From Diogma glabrata (Eukaryota > Arthropoda > Insecta > Diptera > Cylindrotomidae), in NCBI GenBank assembly GCA_963693315.1, contig OY856186.1:371468850-371532849 (forward strand): a stretch of 64,000 bases of DNA, written 5' to 3'. How positions within the stretch are numbered: position 1 is the first letter of the stretch; the number at the start of each line of letters is the position of its first letter. The position numbers and the translations under genes are program-made. This document shows, piece by piece, positions 30,841 through 42,317 of this stretch. The notes below the pieces were generated by a model, which saw nothing but the letters and a program-made list of their open reading frames with translations, searched no databases and was not told the origin of the DNA.

Positions 30841-32370
30841 ACTAGCTACAAGAATTAGAGAGGATCAAGGATTCTTTCCCGTCATTTGAAGTGTCTGAGC
30901 TCGGAAAGACTTCTTTGGTTGAACACGTCATCGATGTTGGTAATAACGAACCTGTCGAGCAGAGACATTATCCAACATCGCCGGCTGTTCAACTAAAGAT
31001 CTATGCCAAACTCGACCGGATGCTTCAAATGGGCGTGATAGAGGAGTTCAACAGTTCTTGGTGCTCGCCTGTGGTGTTAGTGCAAAAAGAATCTGGTAAA
31101 AACAGATTATGTATAGACAGCCGTCGTGTCAATTCCCTGACCAAAAAGGATGCATACCATCTTCCCTTGATTGACGACTTACTAGGTCGTCTAAATAGCA
31201 CGAAGTACATTTCTAGTATTGATCTCGAAGATGCTTTCTGGCAGATTCCTCTGGCCTTCACAGCCTTCACAGTGGCTGGTCGCCCATTGTATCAATTCCT
31301 GGTTATGCCCTTTGGATTGTGCAATGCCCCCCAGACAATGTGTCGGCTAATGCAAAGTGATTCCCCACCAATATCACGAGAATGTCTTCGTTTATTTAGA
31401 TGATCTATTGGTAGTCTCCCCCACGTTCCAGGAACATATGGAATTGCTGTCTAAAGTTTCTACATTGAGAAGAGTGGCTGGGTTAACGATTAACTTGAAG
31501 AAAGGTAAATTCGTCTTAAAAGAAGAAAGGTACTTAGGATTTTTAGTTGGTGAGGATGGTATGAGAACGGATCCTGAAAAGATAAGAGCTGTCGCAGAAT
31601 ACCCAGCTCCATTAAATGTTAAGCAGATACGCCGTCTTCTGGGTATGATGGCCGGCTGGTATCAACGGTTATACCAAATTATGCGAGTGTGGTATCACCA
31701 ATTACCGATTTGTTAAAAAAGAGTTCTGGTCAACTGAAATGGACTTTAGAAGCCCAATTAGCTTTTGAGAACTTGAAAGGTTTGCTGACTACAGCACCAG
31801 TTTTGATTAATCCTGACTATAACAAAGAATTCTTTATTAGATGCGATGCGAGTCTGACAGGGGTTGGTAGCGTATAGTATCAGGTTGATACAGAAGGTCA
31901 AGCGTGTCCGATAGCCTTCATGTCGAAGAAATTAAATAAAGCTCAACGAAACTACTCGGTTTCAGAGCTGGAATGTCTTGTGGCGATTCTTAATGTGAAG
32001 AAATTCAGGGGCTATGTTGAAGGGCTACCGATTTACAATTGTGACTGATCACTGAAGTGGCTTATGTCACAGAAAGACTTGAGTGGTCGTCTGGCTAGGT
32101 GGAGCCTAAAACACCAACACATGGATTTTACCATTGTCCACCAAAAAGGTACCCAAAATATAGTCCCTGATGCTCTATCCCCCCTATAAGAAGATACACA
32201 CAAAGAATTTACGGAAGCATTAACACATCACATAATGATATTAAGTTCGACAATGATGGCTATCGGCACAAAGAGTACATGGATATGATAGCTAAAGTGC
32301 GATCGTCACCCAAAGACTTTCCTTTGGTTAAAATCATGGATGATAAGCTATATACAGTAAAACTCGTTTA
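30841..32370 (+). pseudogene. pol: Family B reverse transcriptase and RNase H, fragmented
   Basis: RT begins in the frame from 30891 (LVEHVIDVG, then RMLQMGVIEEFNSSWCSPVV and SIDLEDAFWQIPL); about 12 bases present in copy 2 (encoding EASRD) are missing after IPL. A shift near 31370 leads into FVYLDDLLVV (YLDD catalytic motif) and RYLGFLVGEDGMRTDPEKIR. Further shifts precede RNase H (FIRCDASLTGVGSV near 31840, ending in a stop). 32100-32370 keeps connection-domain pieces (QKGTQNIVPDALS) and fades. Integrase is absent. Not functional. Confidence 0.85.
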
Positions 32371-32929
32371 TAAAGTACGGCCAAGAGGCCGACGCAAGCG
32401 TACGTTATACACCATGGTACGTTATATCCATGAAAATTTGAAAAGCATAAGCAAATTTGCCTGTTATTCTCAATATATCATTATATTTCATAATAAATTA
32501 TTTACTACATGTTAATTGATATAAAAGCGATCACAGAAACAAGGAACATATAGTGTTTTTAAGCTATTTAAACTATTTTAATCTTGAAAAAGTTATGTAA
32601 AAGCTAATCAAACCGACGCTACATAAACATATGTGTGTACATATATGAAAATGTCTGAATATGTGCCTACTCAGATTGAACTGCGATGGACAATTTGTTT
32701 ACTGAAAATCAGTAATTTTCTGTTATTTAAGGCAAACTTGAATTATATTTTCCACTTTAATTACAATTTGGTTGTCAATTTGCATTTGATCTTGAGTTTA
32801 TTCAAAATTTTCTCACCGACCAATACTTTTCGGTATCCATCGATGGCTTTTCTTCTGCGTCTACATTAATTTACGCTGAAATACTTCAAGGTTTAGTTTT
32901 GTCACCACATTATTTTTAATTTATATCAA
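32371..32929. other. No gene recognised
   Basis: AT-rich gap between the truncated gypsy-like copy and an old non-LTR remnant. Short open frames here show no domain. Confidence 0.4.
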
Positions 32930-33298
32930 ATGAAAATCCCCAGTAACCCAATAAATAATTTTGCAGATAGTATACTGCACAACTCGTTCGTTTTCCTATC
33001 TTTAAAGGGATAAATGCAGGAACGAATAAATCTCTGGAAAGACGCTGTAAATGTAAACGATAGCCTGGTAAAAGTAGCCGATTGGGGTGACCGAAATGTG
33101 TTCACTTTTAATTCCACCAAAACATAGCTATTGATTGTTGCCAGATCAACGAACGAGTTTTCCAAAGATATTTCGATTGGTGTGCGTGACAAACAAATAG
33201 ACGAATGTGAAAAATTTTATTGGGCGTCAAAATTTCTATCGCCTTATTCTAGAACGATCGTATAATGGCAATGGGAAAGAGCGCGCCAAGAAAACTCA
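32930..33298 (+). pseudogene. Non-LTR element C-terminal RT remnant, first piece
   Basis: Decayed copy of the same family as the element at 46780-52740. Words such as AACCCAATAAATA-TTTTGCAGA near 32945 and GAACGATCGTATAATGGC near 33252 align with 51850-52100. Frames read RERINKSLERD, VKVADWGDRNVFTFNSTKT in scattered order with stops. It resumes after the MITE at 33299-33778. Confidence 0.75.
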
Positions 33299-33778
33299 GG
33301 TATGGTATGATTGAATTTGATCGGAAATTTTTATACGAAACGAAAATACTACGACAAATTTTTTCCGACGTATGATTGAAATATTTCGTAATATTTTCAA
33401 TTCTCATATATAAACGCACCCATTTAGTACAGAATTTAAAAATGTCAAAACCTTCTAATATTCGTATTTATCATTTGTTTTGTATTGGTATTGATAGAAT
33501 ATATAGTTTAAATGGCGAGTTTAGTTTTTTTATGATTATGGATAGCTTTTCCATTGTAAAATGTTTATTAAACAAATATAAAAATAATATATAAAAAAAC
33601 ATAACGGATAACTTAATATAATTTACAACAAAACGTCAAATATAAATTTTCGACAAGCAAAATGGATTCGAAATTTTTTCCGACAGAAATGTTCGAAAAA
33701 TACTTTCAATCATATGCTATTTTAAATTTCCGGGTAGTTATAATATTTCCGAGTCGGATTTTTATTCATTCATACCAC
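33299..33778. mobile_element. MITE with GGTATGAWTGAAT ends
   Basis: Inverted ends GGTATGATTGAATTTGATCGG and GGTATGAATGAATAAAAATC (reverse complement of the right end), internal AATTTTTTCCGACG/ATTTTTTCCGACAG words repeated near both ends. It splits the non-LTR remnant at 33298/33779. No coding capacity. Confidence 0.65.
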
Positions 33779-34047
33779 CACAGTCCTCAATAGATGTAAA
33801 AAATATTTCACTCCATATCAATTATTCCACATATGAAAGTCCTACATTCGTCCTTGTATGGAGTATTATTCTCAAGTTTGAGGTGCTGCATCTGTTTCCA
33901 TCCTGAACTCTGTTCAAAAACGTGCTATACGAATTGTAGGTGATCGAAACATCAAATCTCAGTTCTCTTTTCTCTTTGTTTTTATAAATATCGTTATCAG
34001 CAGTGCTCGGATAAAATCGGATCCATCATGCGTTAACCGATTTTTTC
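33779..34047 (+). pseudogene. Non-LTR element remnant, second piece
   Basis: Continues the remnant from 33298: TTCGTCCTTGTATGGAGTA, GTGCTATACGAATTGTAGG and CAGCAGTGCTCGGATAAAAT align with 52199-52405. It stops where the younger non-LTR element inserted, and a last scrap (38993-39075, CAAACTGTCGAGATC...ACTGTCATA) continues beyond that element. Confidence 0.75.
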
Positions 34048-34314
34048 CCATTTAATGGACTTGTCACTTTGACGCAGTGATGGGGCTCAGTAGACTCAGT
34101 GATCTTAGGAGCTACAACGGTAGGGTCACCCATGCCGTTAGGTCCTTGGTGAGAATCGAAGTCAAGATCAAGTCCAAAACCCAAAGCTGAGGTGAGACAC
34201 GTACGCCGAAAGCTTAGCATGGTCAAGGGGGTGCTTGATTATTAGTATGGAACTGTGGATACCGGGCGTCCTCCAGTTTCAATAGCCTTACCACAGCACA
34301 GGGCTCTGTTGTGA

Positions 34315-36144
34315 TTGACCAATATACCTCCCTACTTTCTCCATAAATATTGTATGGAAAACTATAAAGTTTTAGATGAGAGCGATGCTTCTCCAAAGGC
34401 ATCACATAAACTAACAACAAAACTGTGCACCATGTCTTACTCTAGGATCATGCCTGATTTATCAGTTTATCCTAAACCAGACAGCACACATTCCATGTCT
34501 GATTCTAGGATCATGCCTGATTTATTAGCTTATCCTAATTCGGATAGTACACACACCATGTCTGACTCTATGGTAATGTCTGATTCACCAGCTTACTCTA
34601 AGTCAGACAGAAGACCTGCACAACATAGACAAAAATCTCTAGTACCTAAATTAAGTTGCGTTCAGATTAATCTGCACAGATCAGAAATGGCCTCAGTTAA
34701 TTTGAACCGGTTAATTGAACAGGATGCTTACGATCTTGCGTTTATACAGGAGCCGTGGGCAGACAGTAAAAGAATAAAAGGTCTATCGTCAAACAAAAAT
34801 ACAAAACTGATCTATTTCTCAGATGTGGAAAGACCGCGAACCGCGATTCTCTTCAACAAACATCTGAAAATATTTCCATTGAATGAATTTATCTGTAGAG
34901 ATCTTACAACGGTCCAGATAGAAATTCATCTTCCTCAAGGTGGATTTCGTAAATTCATTTTAGCTTCTGCATACTTCCCGAGGGATGAGGACGAGACACC
35001 ACCAGAAGTGGTAGAGAAACTCATCAAATATTGCAACAATAACCAGTATAATCTCATAATAACGTGTGATGCTAACGCTCATCACACAGTGTGGGGAAGT
35101 AGCAACATTAACACAAAAGGCGAGCGTCTGCTTCAATTTTTGTATACAAACAACATGTTTATTGCAAACAAAGGTAGTGAGCCTACCTTTAGAAACGCAA
35201 TCAGAGGCGAGGTCCTTGATCTTACATTAACTAACATAAACGCTACTAACCATATGAAGGATTGGCATGTTTCGAAGGAAGCTTCTATGTCTGATCATGC
35301 TTATATATGTTTCAACATAGAACAGTACCCAAAGAGCATCCAGTACTTTAGAAACCCAAGAAAAACCAACTGGGAATTTTACACAACATATCTTCATGAT
35401 AATGTAAATAGTTGCGGCAGTATCAAATCTACATTTGAGCTTGACTCTGCAGCAAATAATTTACAAGAAATTATCACTGAAGCATACAACCTTAATACTC
35501 CAATAACCCAATCCAAAAGATGCAGGGATATACCATGGTGGAATGGTAACTTGGAGAGGAAAAGGAATAAAGTTCGCAAGCTCTTCAACAGAGCAAAAAC
35601 AACAAATAATTGGACAGAGTACCGAGTAGCTCTAACCAATTATAAGAAAGAACTCAGACAATCAAAAAGAAATAGCTGGAAAGAGCTCTGCAATACGATA
35701 GATAATCTGCCTGCTGCAGCTCGACTCCAAAAATTGATGTCGTCTAATCACACAAACCCTCTAGGCTCAATCTGCAAACCAAGTGGTACGTATACCACCA
35801 GCTGTATTGATACACTAGATACTTTACTTCAAACCCACTTTCCGGGCTCAATAGAATGGAGCACGGAAGATAATGCCAACGAAGACGTACATCTTCTAGA
35901 TCCTGCAACTAAAAGTACTGCAGATCATTTAGCCAACACAACTTTTACCCCCAATAAAGCGAGATGGGCTATAGAATCCTTCGGTCCGTATAAATCTCCA
36001 GGAGGTGATGAAATTTTTTCCGGTATTTCTGCAAAAGGGTCTAACAATCATTCTTCCATATCTCATGCGTTTGTTCAAAGCAAGCTTTCGCCTTGCTTAC
36101 ATTCCTCAGATATGGCAAGAAACCAAAGTTGTTTTTATACCTAA
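34315..36144 (+). pseudogene. Non-LTR ORF2 N-terminal part: endonuclease and start of RT
   Basis: 609 open codons. Residues about 45-100 hold three imperfect copies of a 23-26-residue repeat (SRIMPDLSVYPKPDSTHSM and relatives). The apurinic-type endonuclease follows: CVQINLHRSEMASVNL near 117, IQEPWADS near 143 (catalytic Glu), CDANAHHTVWG near 245 and SDHAYICF near 325. A linker rich in basic residues leads to the RT palm start (NKARWAIESFGPYKSPGGDEI) before the frame changes near 36005-36015. The endonuclease would nick target DNA to prime reverse transcription. Confidence 0.88.
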
Positions 36145-37031
36145 GCCAGGAAAAAAACCTAATGAAGCCAAATCAAGAAAGAAAAGCCAAAGAAAAGCCA
36201 AAGAAAAGATGTTGGATTATCACATCCGTCATGTATGTCTTAAACAAAACCCTCTCAACTCTATCCAGCACGCCTATCAGACTGGCAAATCTACTGAAAC
36301 GGTGTTGCACCAAATGGTGAAAAAAATTCAGAGCACTCTAAACTATAAGGAGGCACTTGTTTGTACATTTATGGACATACAAAGAGCCTTTGACAATGTC
36401 CACTTCAATGCTATCATTGAAATGGCCACAAAGAAAAATATAAACCCGCTTATCGTGGATTATCAAGATGCTACAGAGTCGGAAGATAACGGCTACACTA
36501 GGTGATTATTCAGTGACTGTTACTGCATCTAGAGGCTGTCCGCAAGGGGGCGTGCTCAATCCGTTGCTTTGGCTAATGGTGGCTGATGATCTCTTCACTA
36601 AGCTAAATGATTCCGGCTTCAACACTGTAGGCTATGCCGACGACTTGGCAGTCATGGTTAGAGGGAAACATAACTCCATTGTCGCTGGTCGAACCCAGAT
36701 AGCTCTTAATATTGTATCAAAGTGGTGCAACAGATTGGGACTATCGATCAACCCACGAAAAACAAGTATTGTCGTTTTCACAAACAGGAGAAACTTTAAT
36801 TTCATTTCTCCTGTTCTAAACGGCGATCCAATACAAACATAAAAAGAAGTTAGATATTTGGGTGTGATCCTGGATAGCAAACTAACCTGGAACTCACACC
36901 TGAAATATATATCCGATAAGGCAAACAAAGTTTTCTTCACATGCAGAAACCTGTTTGGGAAAACATGGGGTCTTAGCCCTAAAATGATACTTTGGTTGCA
37001 CCAAAGTCTTATTAAGCCAATCCTAACATAT
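36005..37031 (+). pseudogene. Non-LTR reverse transcriptase, central part
   Basis: Two overlapping frames (36005-36505 and 36468-36842) carry RT motifs: WQETKVVFIPKPGKK, NSIQHAYQTGKSTETVL, CTFMDIQRAFDNVHF (motif A Asp), SRGCPQGGVLNPLLW and GYADDLAVMV (catalytic YADD). A TAA at about 36841 and a frame change near 36480 break it. The stretch MGVILDSKLTWNSHL near 36858 and GLSPKMILWLHQSLIKPILTY lead up to the insertion at 37032. Confidence 0.85.
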
Positions 37032-37656
37032 TGTAATAAACTTCGTCCAGAATGGGTTAATTTAATTTAATCATAAATAACCAATACGTTCTGCCTAAAT
37101 GTTTTCTACATTCAGACTATGGCAAAGATGAATTAAAAGTTAACCCCCTTTAACTAATACAAGTTGCATAAATTAATGTAAATTAAATTTTTACATTAAT
37201 GAATTAAAAGGAGGTGTGGCCTATTGTTTCTAGAAAATACACTGGCAACAAAAACTGAGTTACCAGACGTTTCTGCTTATTTGTTTTTGAATATAAATAA
37301 GCGAATAAAATATCAGATAGTGAGTTTTTACTTTTGCAATTAAAAGTGTTTATAAATATTCGCAAGTATAAGGAATAATCGGTGGTACTTGAGCCTGGGT
37401 ACTAAAAGGAAATAATTTGAACCTAGTGGAATAGTAAATACAGATTTTACGATTCCGACTCTCATTGATTCAAATTGTGGAAAGCGGTGAAATCTATCGT
37501 ACATAAATTGGAGACCATAGAATTTATTGTAATTAAAATCGGAAGTTGCTGTAATTGGTTGATAAATAAAGTTTGAGATTTTGTTAACTAAAGATCTGTT
37601 TTTTTTACTGTCGTATTTGCTCAATAATCGAAAAGAACCAACGATGAGTCGTTACA
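37032..37656. mobile_element. Probable solo LTR or short LTR-type insertion
   Basis: 625 bp that begins TGTAATAAAC and ends CGTTACA (TG...CA), flanked by ATAT on both sides (37028-37031 and 37657-37660). It interrupts the RT exactly between LTY and AALVWWP. No coding domain is recognised; a minus-strand frame at 37340-37624 has no known motif. The TG...CA ends with a 4-bp duplication are what a solo LTR would show, but no second copy is in the window to confirm this. Confidence 0.55.
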
Positions 37657-38907
37657 ATATGCAGCTTTAGTTTGGTGGCCTAAAACGCGCCAAATAACTG
37701 CTCAAAATATGTTTACAAAAATACAAAGGCTTGTGTCTTAGTGCCACAGGTGCTTTCAAAACCACGCCAACGTCAGCAATGGAAATTCTTCTAAAGCTTT
37801 CTCCATTGCACCTACATGTAAAATCTGTAGCGGTGTTGAGCGCTCAGACTGCAGCTCACAGAAGGGTTTAAGCCGGCTAATCTAACCGGACACCTTAAAA
37901 TCCTTTCTGAATTACAAGCTGAAATGCATACATACCATATTTCGGATTGTATGCCAAAAACAATAGATTTAGACAGGCACTTTGATGTCAAGATATTGGC
38001 CAGAGATCGTATTAAAAACTACATACGGTCACTGCCACATAACGCCAGCATCTGGTACACAGATGGTTCTCGAAACAACATGGGCACGGGAGCAGGAGTG
38101 TTTGGTCCTAGAACAAAGCAAACGGTTGCATTAGGCACTACAACAACCATATTTCAAGCCGAAATTTTTGCCATTAGCAGTTGTGCTTTGCTATGTGCTG
38201 AAAGAAAATACCAAAATATTGAAATGTATATTATCTCTGACAGCCAAGCAGCACTCTTGGCACTAAAATCTACGCGCTTTGATTCAAAACTGGTATGGGA
38301 ATGCTACCAAAATCTACTAAAAATCTCCTGCAATAATAAAGTAGCACTTGTGTGGGCACCTAGCCACACAGGAATACAAGGAAATGCTATCGCTGACGCT
38401 TTAGCAGAGCAAGGGGCCGATAAAAAGTTTGTTGAACCGGAACCATGCTTCGGAATGGCCAAGGATTCGCTCAAAAGCACAATTCAAACATGGGAACAGG
38501 AACAAAATGCTAAATTGTGGAGAAGCAGAGAGGGACTAGTACACTCTAAGAAGTTTCTAGGTAACCTCCCTGTTTCACCCTTAAAAACAATCGACTTAAA
38601 CAGAGAGTCTCTAAGAATTTTAACGTGGTGCGTTACTGAACATGGTCCTTTAAACCACCATCTTAACAAAATGGGCCTTGTTGTTTCTGACAGGTGTAGA
38701 TTCTGCTACTCGGACGCGGAGACGATGGCACACGCCATCTGCAACTGTCCTGAACTCTCTTGGCACAGATACAACCAACTTGGTCATAGAAGACTAACAC
38801 TTCCATTACCAAAAAACGTCACTCCAATTGAGCTAATTAATTTTATTAAAAGTCTCAACTTGGATGACAGAATACAACCAGTAACGGCTCAGCCGACGAC
38901 TGACTAA
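37657..38907 (+). pseudogene. Non-LTR RT thumb and RNase H
   Basis: After the insertion the protein resumes (AALVWWPKT near 37664), with a stop near 37740. The frame 37924-38907 (327 codons) contains RNase H: WYTDGSRNNMGTGAGVF (first Asp), the Glu in IFQAEIFAISSC, ISDSQAALLAL (Asp), and VWAPSHTGIQGNAIAD near the end with its His and last Asp. A zinc-knuckle-like CRFCYSDAETMAHAIC follows. RNase H would remove the RNA template after cDNA synthesis. Confidence 0.9.
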
Positions 38908-39075
38908 TAATACAATCAGGGTAAGCACAATAGACCTTCAGGTCGCAGTGCTACTTGAACTGCAAGTCTCAAGGCCCTCCAATAAAAAAAAAACGATTTT
39001 TTACAACGTTTTACTTGTCAATCAGTTTGTGCAAATAGTCAAACTGTCGAGATCACTTACTGTCATAGTGATAAA

Positions 39076-40334
39076 ATGAAGAGGGGTTTTTGGTAGATAC
39101 ATTGTAACGTGTCGAATTTACACATTCAATAATGAAACCAATTTCGAGCTCTTCGACGGTTTATTCAAAATATTTCGAATACCTTAAATAGTTCAATTTC
39201 TCTCAATCAACAGAAAACTTAAAATTTAAACATAACGAACCAACCTTTAATTTCAAAAAAAAATTTAACGGAAAAAATAGATTACTGAACTCATCCATCA
39301 TATTTAAAAAAATTGAACGAATATGTATTGTTTCAATGTTGCTACACCTTGTGTTTTGTCCATAAAATGATGATAAGGACAATGGCGATAGATTTTGATC
39401 AATTCGTGCTTCGCTTTTAAAGCTGAAACATTTAAAAAAGTTAAAAGTTTTCAAAAAATAAAAACGCATTCTGTTTTTTTTGATTATCAAGATTGTAATT
39501 TAATAATAAGTTTTTTTCTTGAACGCAGTTTGTCAATAAATATAGAAATAAAATATTCCTTACAGTTATTTTGCTTATGTGTTTCAAAAGAAAAAGAAGT
39601 ATCAAAATTTGTAAGTGGTGGTGATATTGAAAATAAAGGCAATAAAAGAACTCAAAACGATAGCATTGCGTTATTTTCTTTAATTATATTCCGAGAAAAA
39701 AAACATGGCTGCATTACAAGCGCCTAATATCCGCAACTATGGTGATGATGAGATTGAACATATTATAATAATGGCGGCATAAATAATTGACATATAACTC
39801 TACACAACAGAAATTAATATACAACTATACTATATAACTACAGTCTGCATGAGATCACAATAAAATTGTCGTGTAATAATGATCTTTAGTTACTTCTTCT
39901 ACATTTGTAAATTGTAAAGGAAATTGGAATTGATTTGCTAGTGATTGACCGTAATGAAGGATTGGCTGTTTAAAAAGTAAAAGATTTGGAGTTATCTGGA
40001 ATAAATTATCGGCATTTTCGGAGAGAAGATTACAATTATATATCAACACCAAAAATTTTAAATCGAAGACTACAATCAGCTCCAACGATTAATAAGATAT
40101 GTAAGTTTTTTTGTATCTAATACCAGTGCGTCAAATTATATTGTCTTTTGGTTTTTTTTAGTAGTTCTTATGTAATGATAGCATAAAGGTTTTAATAAGA
40201 GATTTCCAAAATTAAAGTTCGTATGGGGACAACTCGTTCGTTCCGTAGTCTTTTAATTTTTTTTGATATGATACTTTAAGATTGTGTTTGAAAAGTCCAA
40301 ATGCTAACAATTTGACGCCGAAACGAAAGGGACC
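39076..40334. other. No gene recognised
   Basis: AT-rich. A short frame at about 39704-39781 (MAALQAPNIRNYGDDEIEHI) and a minus-strand frame at 39855-40085 have ordinary composition but no motif I can name. Neither is called as a gene. Confidence 0.4.
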
Positions 40335-40640
40335 CTTTGTAAATATAATATATATTGTTTGGAATATTTAGGGCGTTGGTAACCAGTTTTGGTTTATGCA
40401 AATTGTATTGGTTTATGTAAATCGCATAACTTTTGTAAATATAATCAATTTATTTTTAATTCCGGTAAAACCAGTTTTGGTTTATGCAAATTGAATATTT
40501 TTTGTAAATATAATATATATTGTTTGGATCATTTAGGGCGTTGGTAACCAGTTTTGGTTTATGCAAATTGAATAATTTTGTAAATATAATATATATTGTT
40601 TGGAATATTTTGGGTGGTCAACCGATCGTTAGTTTTGTGG
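40335..40640 (+). repeat. Imperfect tandem repeats
   Basis: The block TGTAAATATAATATATATTG-TTTGGAATATTTAGGGCG-TTGGTAACCAGTTTTGGTTT-ATGCAAATTG occurs in full near 40338 and 40496 and partly near 40582, with shorter TTTTGGTTTATGCAAATTG pieces between. It lies just upstream of the GC-richer ORFs at 40737-41173 and could be repeated 5' sequence of an unidentified element. Confidence 0.7.
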
Positions 40641-40736
40641 TAGAACCAATTAGGTTTTTTTTTATATAAGTATATAAATATAGTTATTTTGGGAACACCA
40701 TTTTATGTCTTTTAAATTGGAACTTTTTTTTGAAAC

Positions 40737-41173
40737 ATGTACACCATTAAACGCCAAGGGTCCGTGGAGAACAACAAAGTCAGAGGGGCGATGGTGGTAA
40801 GGCGAAGGATGCGACCGTGCGGGGATCCGGAGCCACGGGAAAGTGTAGACCCGCAAACCATCGTTGACCAGATGATGGAGGAGCTTCTGGAACACGTTTT
40901 CCAGAAATTTCCACCATCGGTGCCAACGTTGGGTTGGCAGGAGAAGAGAGAGAGAGGGATAGGCTTCGCTGGATTAAGTTGAAGAGGAGACAGGAAGTGA
41001 AAAGTTGCTTGGCCGAGGAGCCGGAATTCCTTTCGACCATGCATAATTATGCGCACTGGTTGGTCGGGGAGAATTTCATCTCTTCGATCAGGCAGCAGCG
41101 TCCACGTTCCACGGCAATGCCTCCACCGGGAACCACTTGGTTCACCTTTGTGAATAGTTCAATGAAATTGTAA
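40737..41173 (+). pseudogene. GC-richer coding-like segment of unknown family, frameshifted
   Basis: Two overlapping frames share one likely protein. The first (from 40737) gives KRQGSVENNKVRG... and TIVDQMMEELLEHVFQKF-PPSVPTLG; at a GA-rich run near 40943-40955 it shifts into the second (40934-41173): RDRLRWIKLKRRQEVKS, EEPEFLSTMHNYAHWLVGEN and STAMPPPGTTWFTFVNSSMK to a stop. An AATAAA lies downstream near 41250. GC content is clearly above the neighbourhood and codons look used. I do not recognise the domain; it may be a gag-like or ORF1 protein of an element, or a captured host gene. Confidence 0.45.
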
Positions 41174-41285
41174 ATTTTTGTTGTAAAACCTTTTTGTAGC
41201 TTTTTTTAAGTATTTTGTAAATAGACCATAGATTAGCCAGGATGTTTCAATAAACATTTGGAGTTTTATATTTAATATACAGGAT

Positions 41286-42317
41286 GCTTTATGAGATTGG
41301 TATTCGAGGACATCCTCTTAAACTGTTTGCAAGTTATCTAAGAAATAGAAAGCAAGCTGTAAAAATTGATGGTATAGTGGGCGATGAAGAAACGATAAAA
41401 TATGGGGTTCCTCAAGGTTCTTTATTAGGACCATTATTATTCAATATATACGTTAACACTGCATTTTCTTTGAATCTTTGTGGTAAAATCATAATGTTTG
41501 CTGACGATATGGCTATTGTTTTCGCTGAAAAAACATTTAGCGATTTAAGATTGAAAATGCAATCGGACCTCAACGTTATCAACAACTGGGCACTTCAGAA
41601 TCATTTAAAATTAAATGAAAAGAAAACAAAGTTCATGATTTTTGAAACAAAAAACAAATGTATGCAGGATTTAATGATTTCCAGTTACTAGTAAATAATC
41701 ATACAATTGAAAGAGTTTATCATATGGATTATTTGGGTCTTACTATAGATAATTCTCTGTGTTGGTCGAAACATATTGATAAAATTAAAAATATACTAAA
41801 AATTGTCAATTTCATTCTCTATAAAATGTCTAAAATTTTGTCCCAAAAAATTAAATACTTAATTTTGCATACCCATATCTTAAGCCATGTCAGATATCTT
41901 CTCCCAATTTGGGGTATTACCTCACAATATAGACTTCAAGAAATTCACGTTTTAATTAATAAAAGTTTAAGAAATATTAAATTGGTACCACTCATCTATC
42001 CTACCCACTTACTTTATTGCGAGAAAATTCTTCCTATTAGGAAACTTGTTGAATATGAACTTGTTCTTTTCATATTTAAGATTAAGCATGATATGATCAA
42101 AAACAATTTCATCCTTCGACAAGCAAATGCTTTTCATGACTACGCAACCAGAAAAAATACTGAGTACCATACTGAATTTTTTCGAACTATCGGTGGCCAA
42201 AGCTCGCCAATCTTTCAAGGACTTAGTATGTATAACAGTCTTCCTGTTGAATTGAAAGATGAAAACAAAATCTCTTTATTCAAAACTAAATTAAGGCAAT
42301 ATATTTATTCTAAATAA
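41286..42317 (+). pseudogene. Non-LTR reverse transcriptase, C-terminal half
   Basis: The protein begins abruptly (LYEIGIRGHPLKLFASYL). RT motif B (GVPQGSLLGPLLFNIYVN) and motif C (FADDMAIVF) are clear. At about 41660-41690 the frame changes, and 41658-42317 (219 codons) gives the thumb and C-terminal region (HMDYLGLTIDNSLCWSKHI, GGQSSPIFQGLSMYNSLP). It lacks endonuclease and the RT fingers, so cannot act alone. Confidence 0.9.

Larger units (their letters stand above)
28100..32370 (+). mobile_element. Ty3/gypsy-like element, family B copy 1, decayed and 3' truncated
   Basis: From about 28100 the sequence parallels 45490-46080 (AAATAAATAAA-rich leader with TTTCAGCATA..CTGAAA words), then gag, protease, RT and RNase H fragments follow in order and match the second copy beginning at 46080. 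Similarity stops near 32370, before integrase, so the 3' end and LTR are missing. Multiple stops and frame changes show it is old. Confidence 0.85.
34048..38992 (+). mobile_element. Non-LTR retrotransposon with RNase H (I/LOA-like group)
   Basis: Flanked by a 9-bp duplication CGATTTTTT (34039-34047 and 38993-39001) and ending in an A-tract (38981-38992). Encodes endonuclease, reverse transcriptase and a C-terminal RNase H, the layout of I-superfamily elements. The RT is interrupted by a 625-bp insertion at 37032-37656 and by frame changes. It inserted into the older non-LTR remnant whose halves lie on either side. Confidence 0.88.

Noticed and set aside
37340..37624. 94-codon minus-strand ORF inside the 625-bp insertion
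   Set aside because: No recognisable domain. The insertion's ends fit an LTR better than a gene-bearing element.
39855..40085. 76-codon minus-strand ORF
   Set aside because: Ordinary-looking composition but no motif, no splice context and no second copy; not enough to call a gene.
40712..41056. Minus-strand ORFs of 114 and 86 codons
   Set aside because: They are antisense to the better plus-strand frames at 40737-41173, whose composition and downstream AATAAA favour the plus strand.
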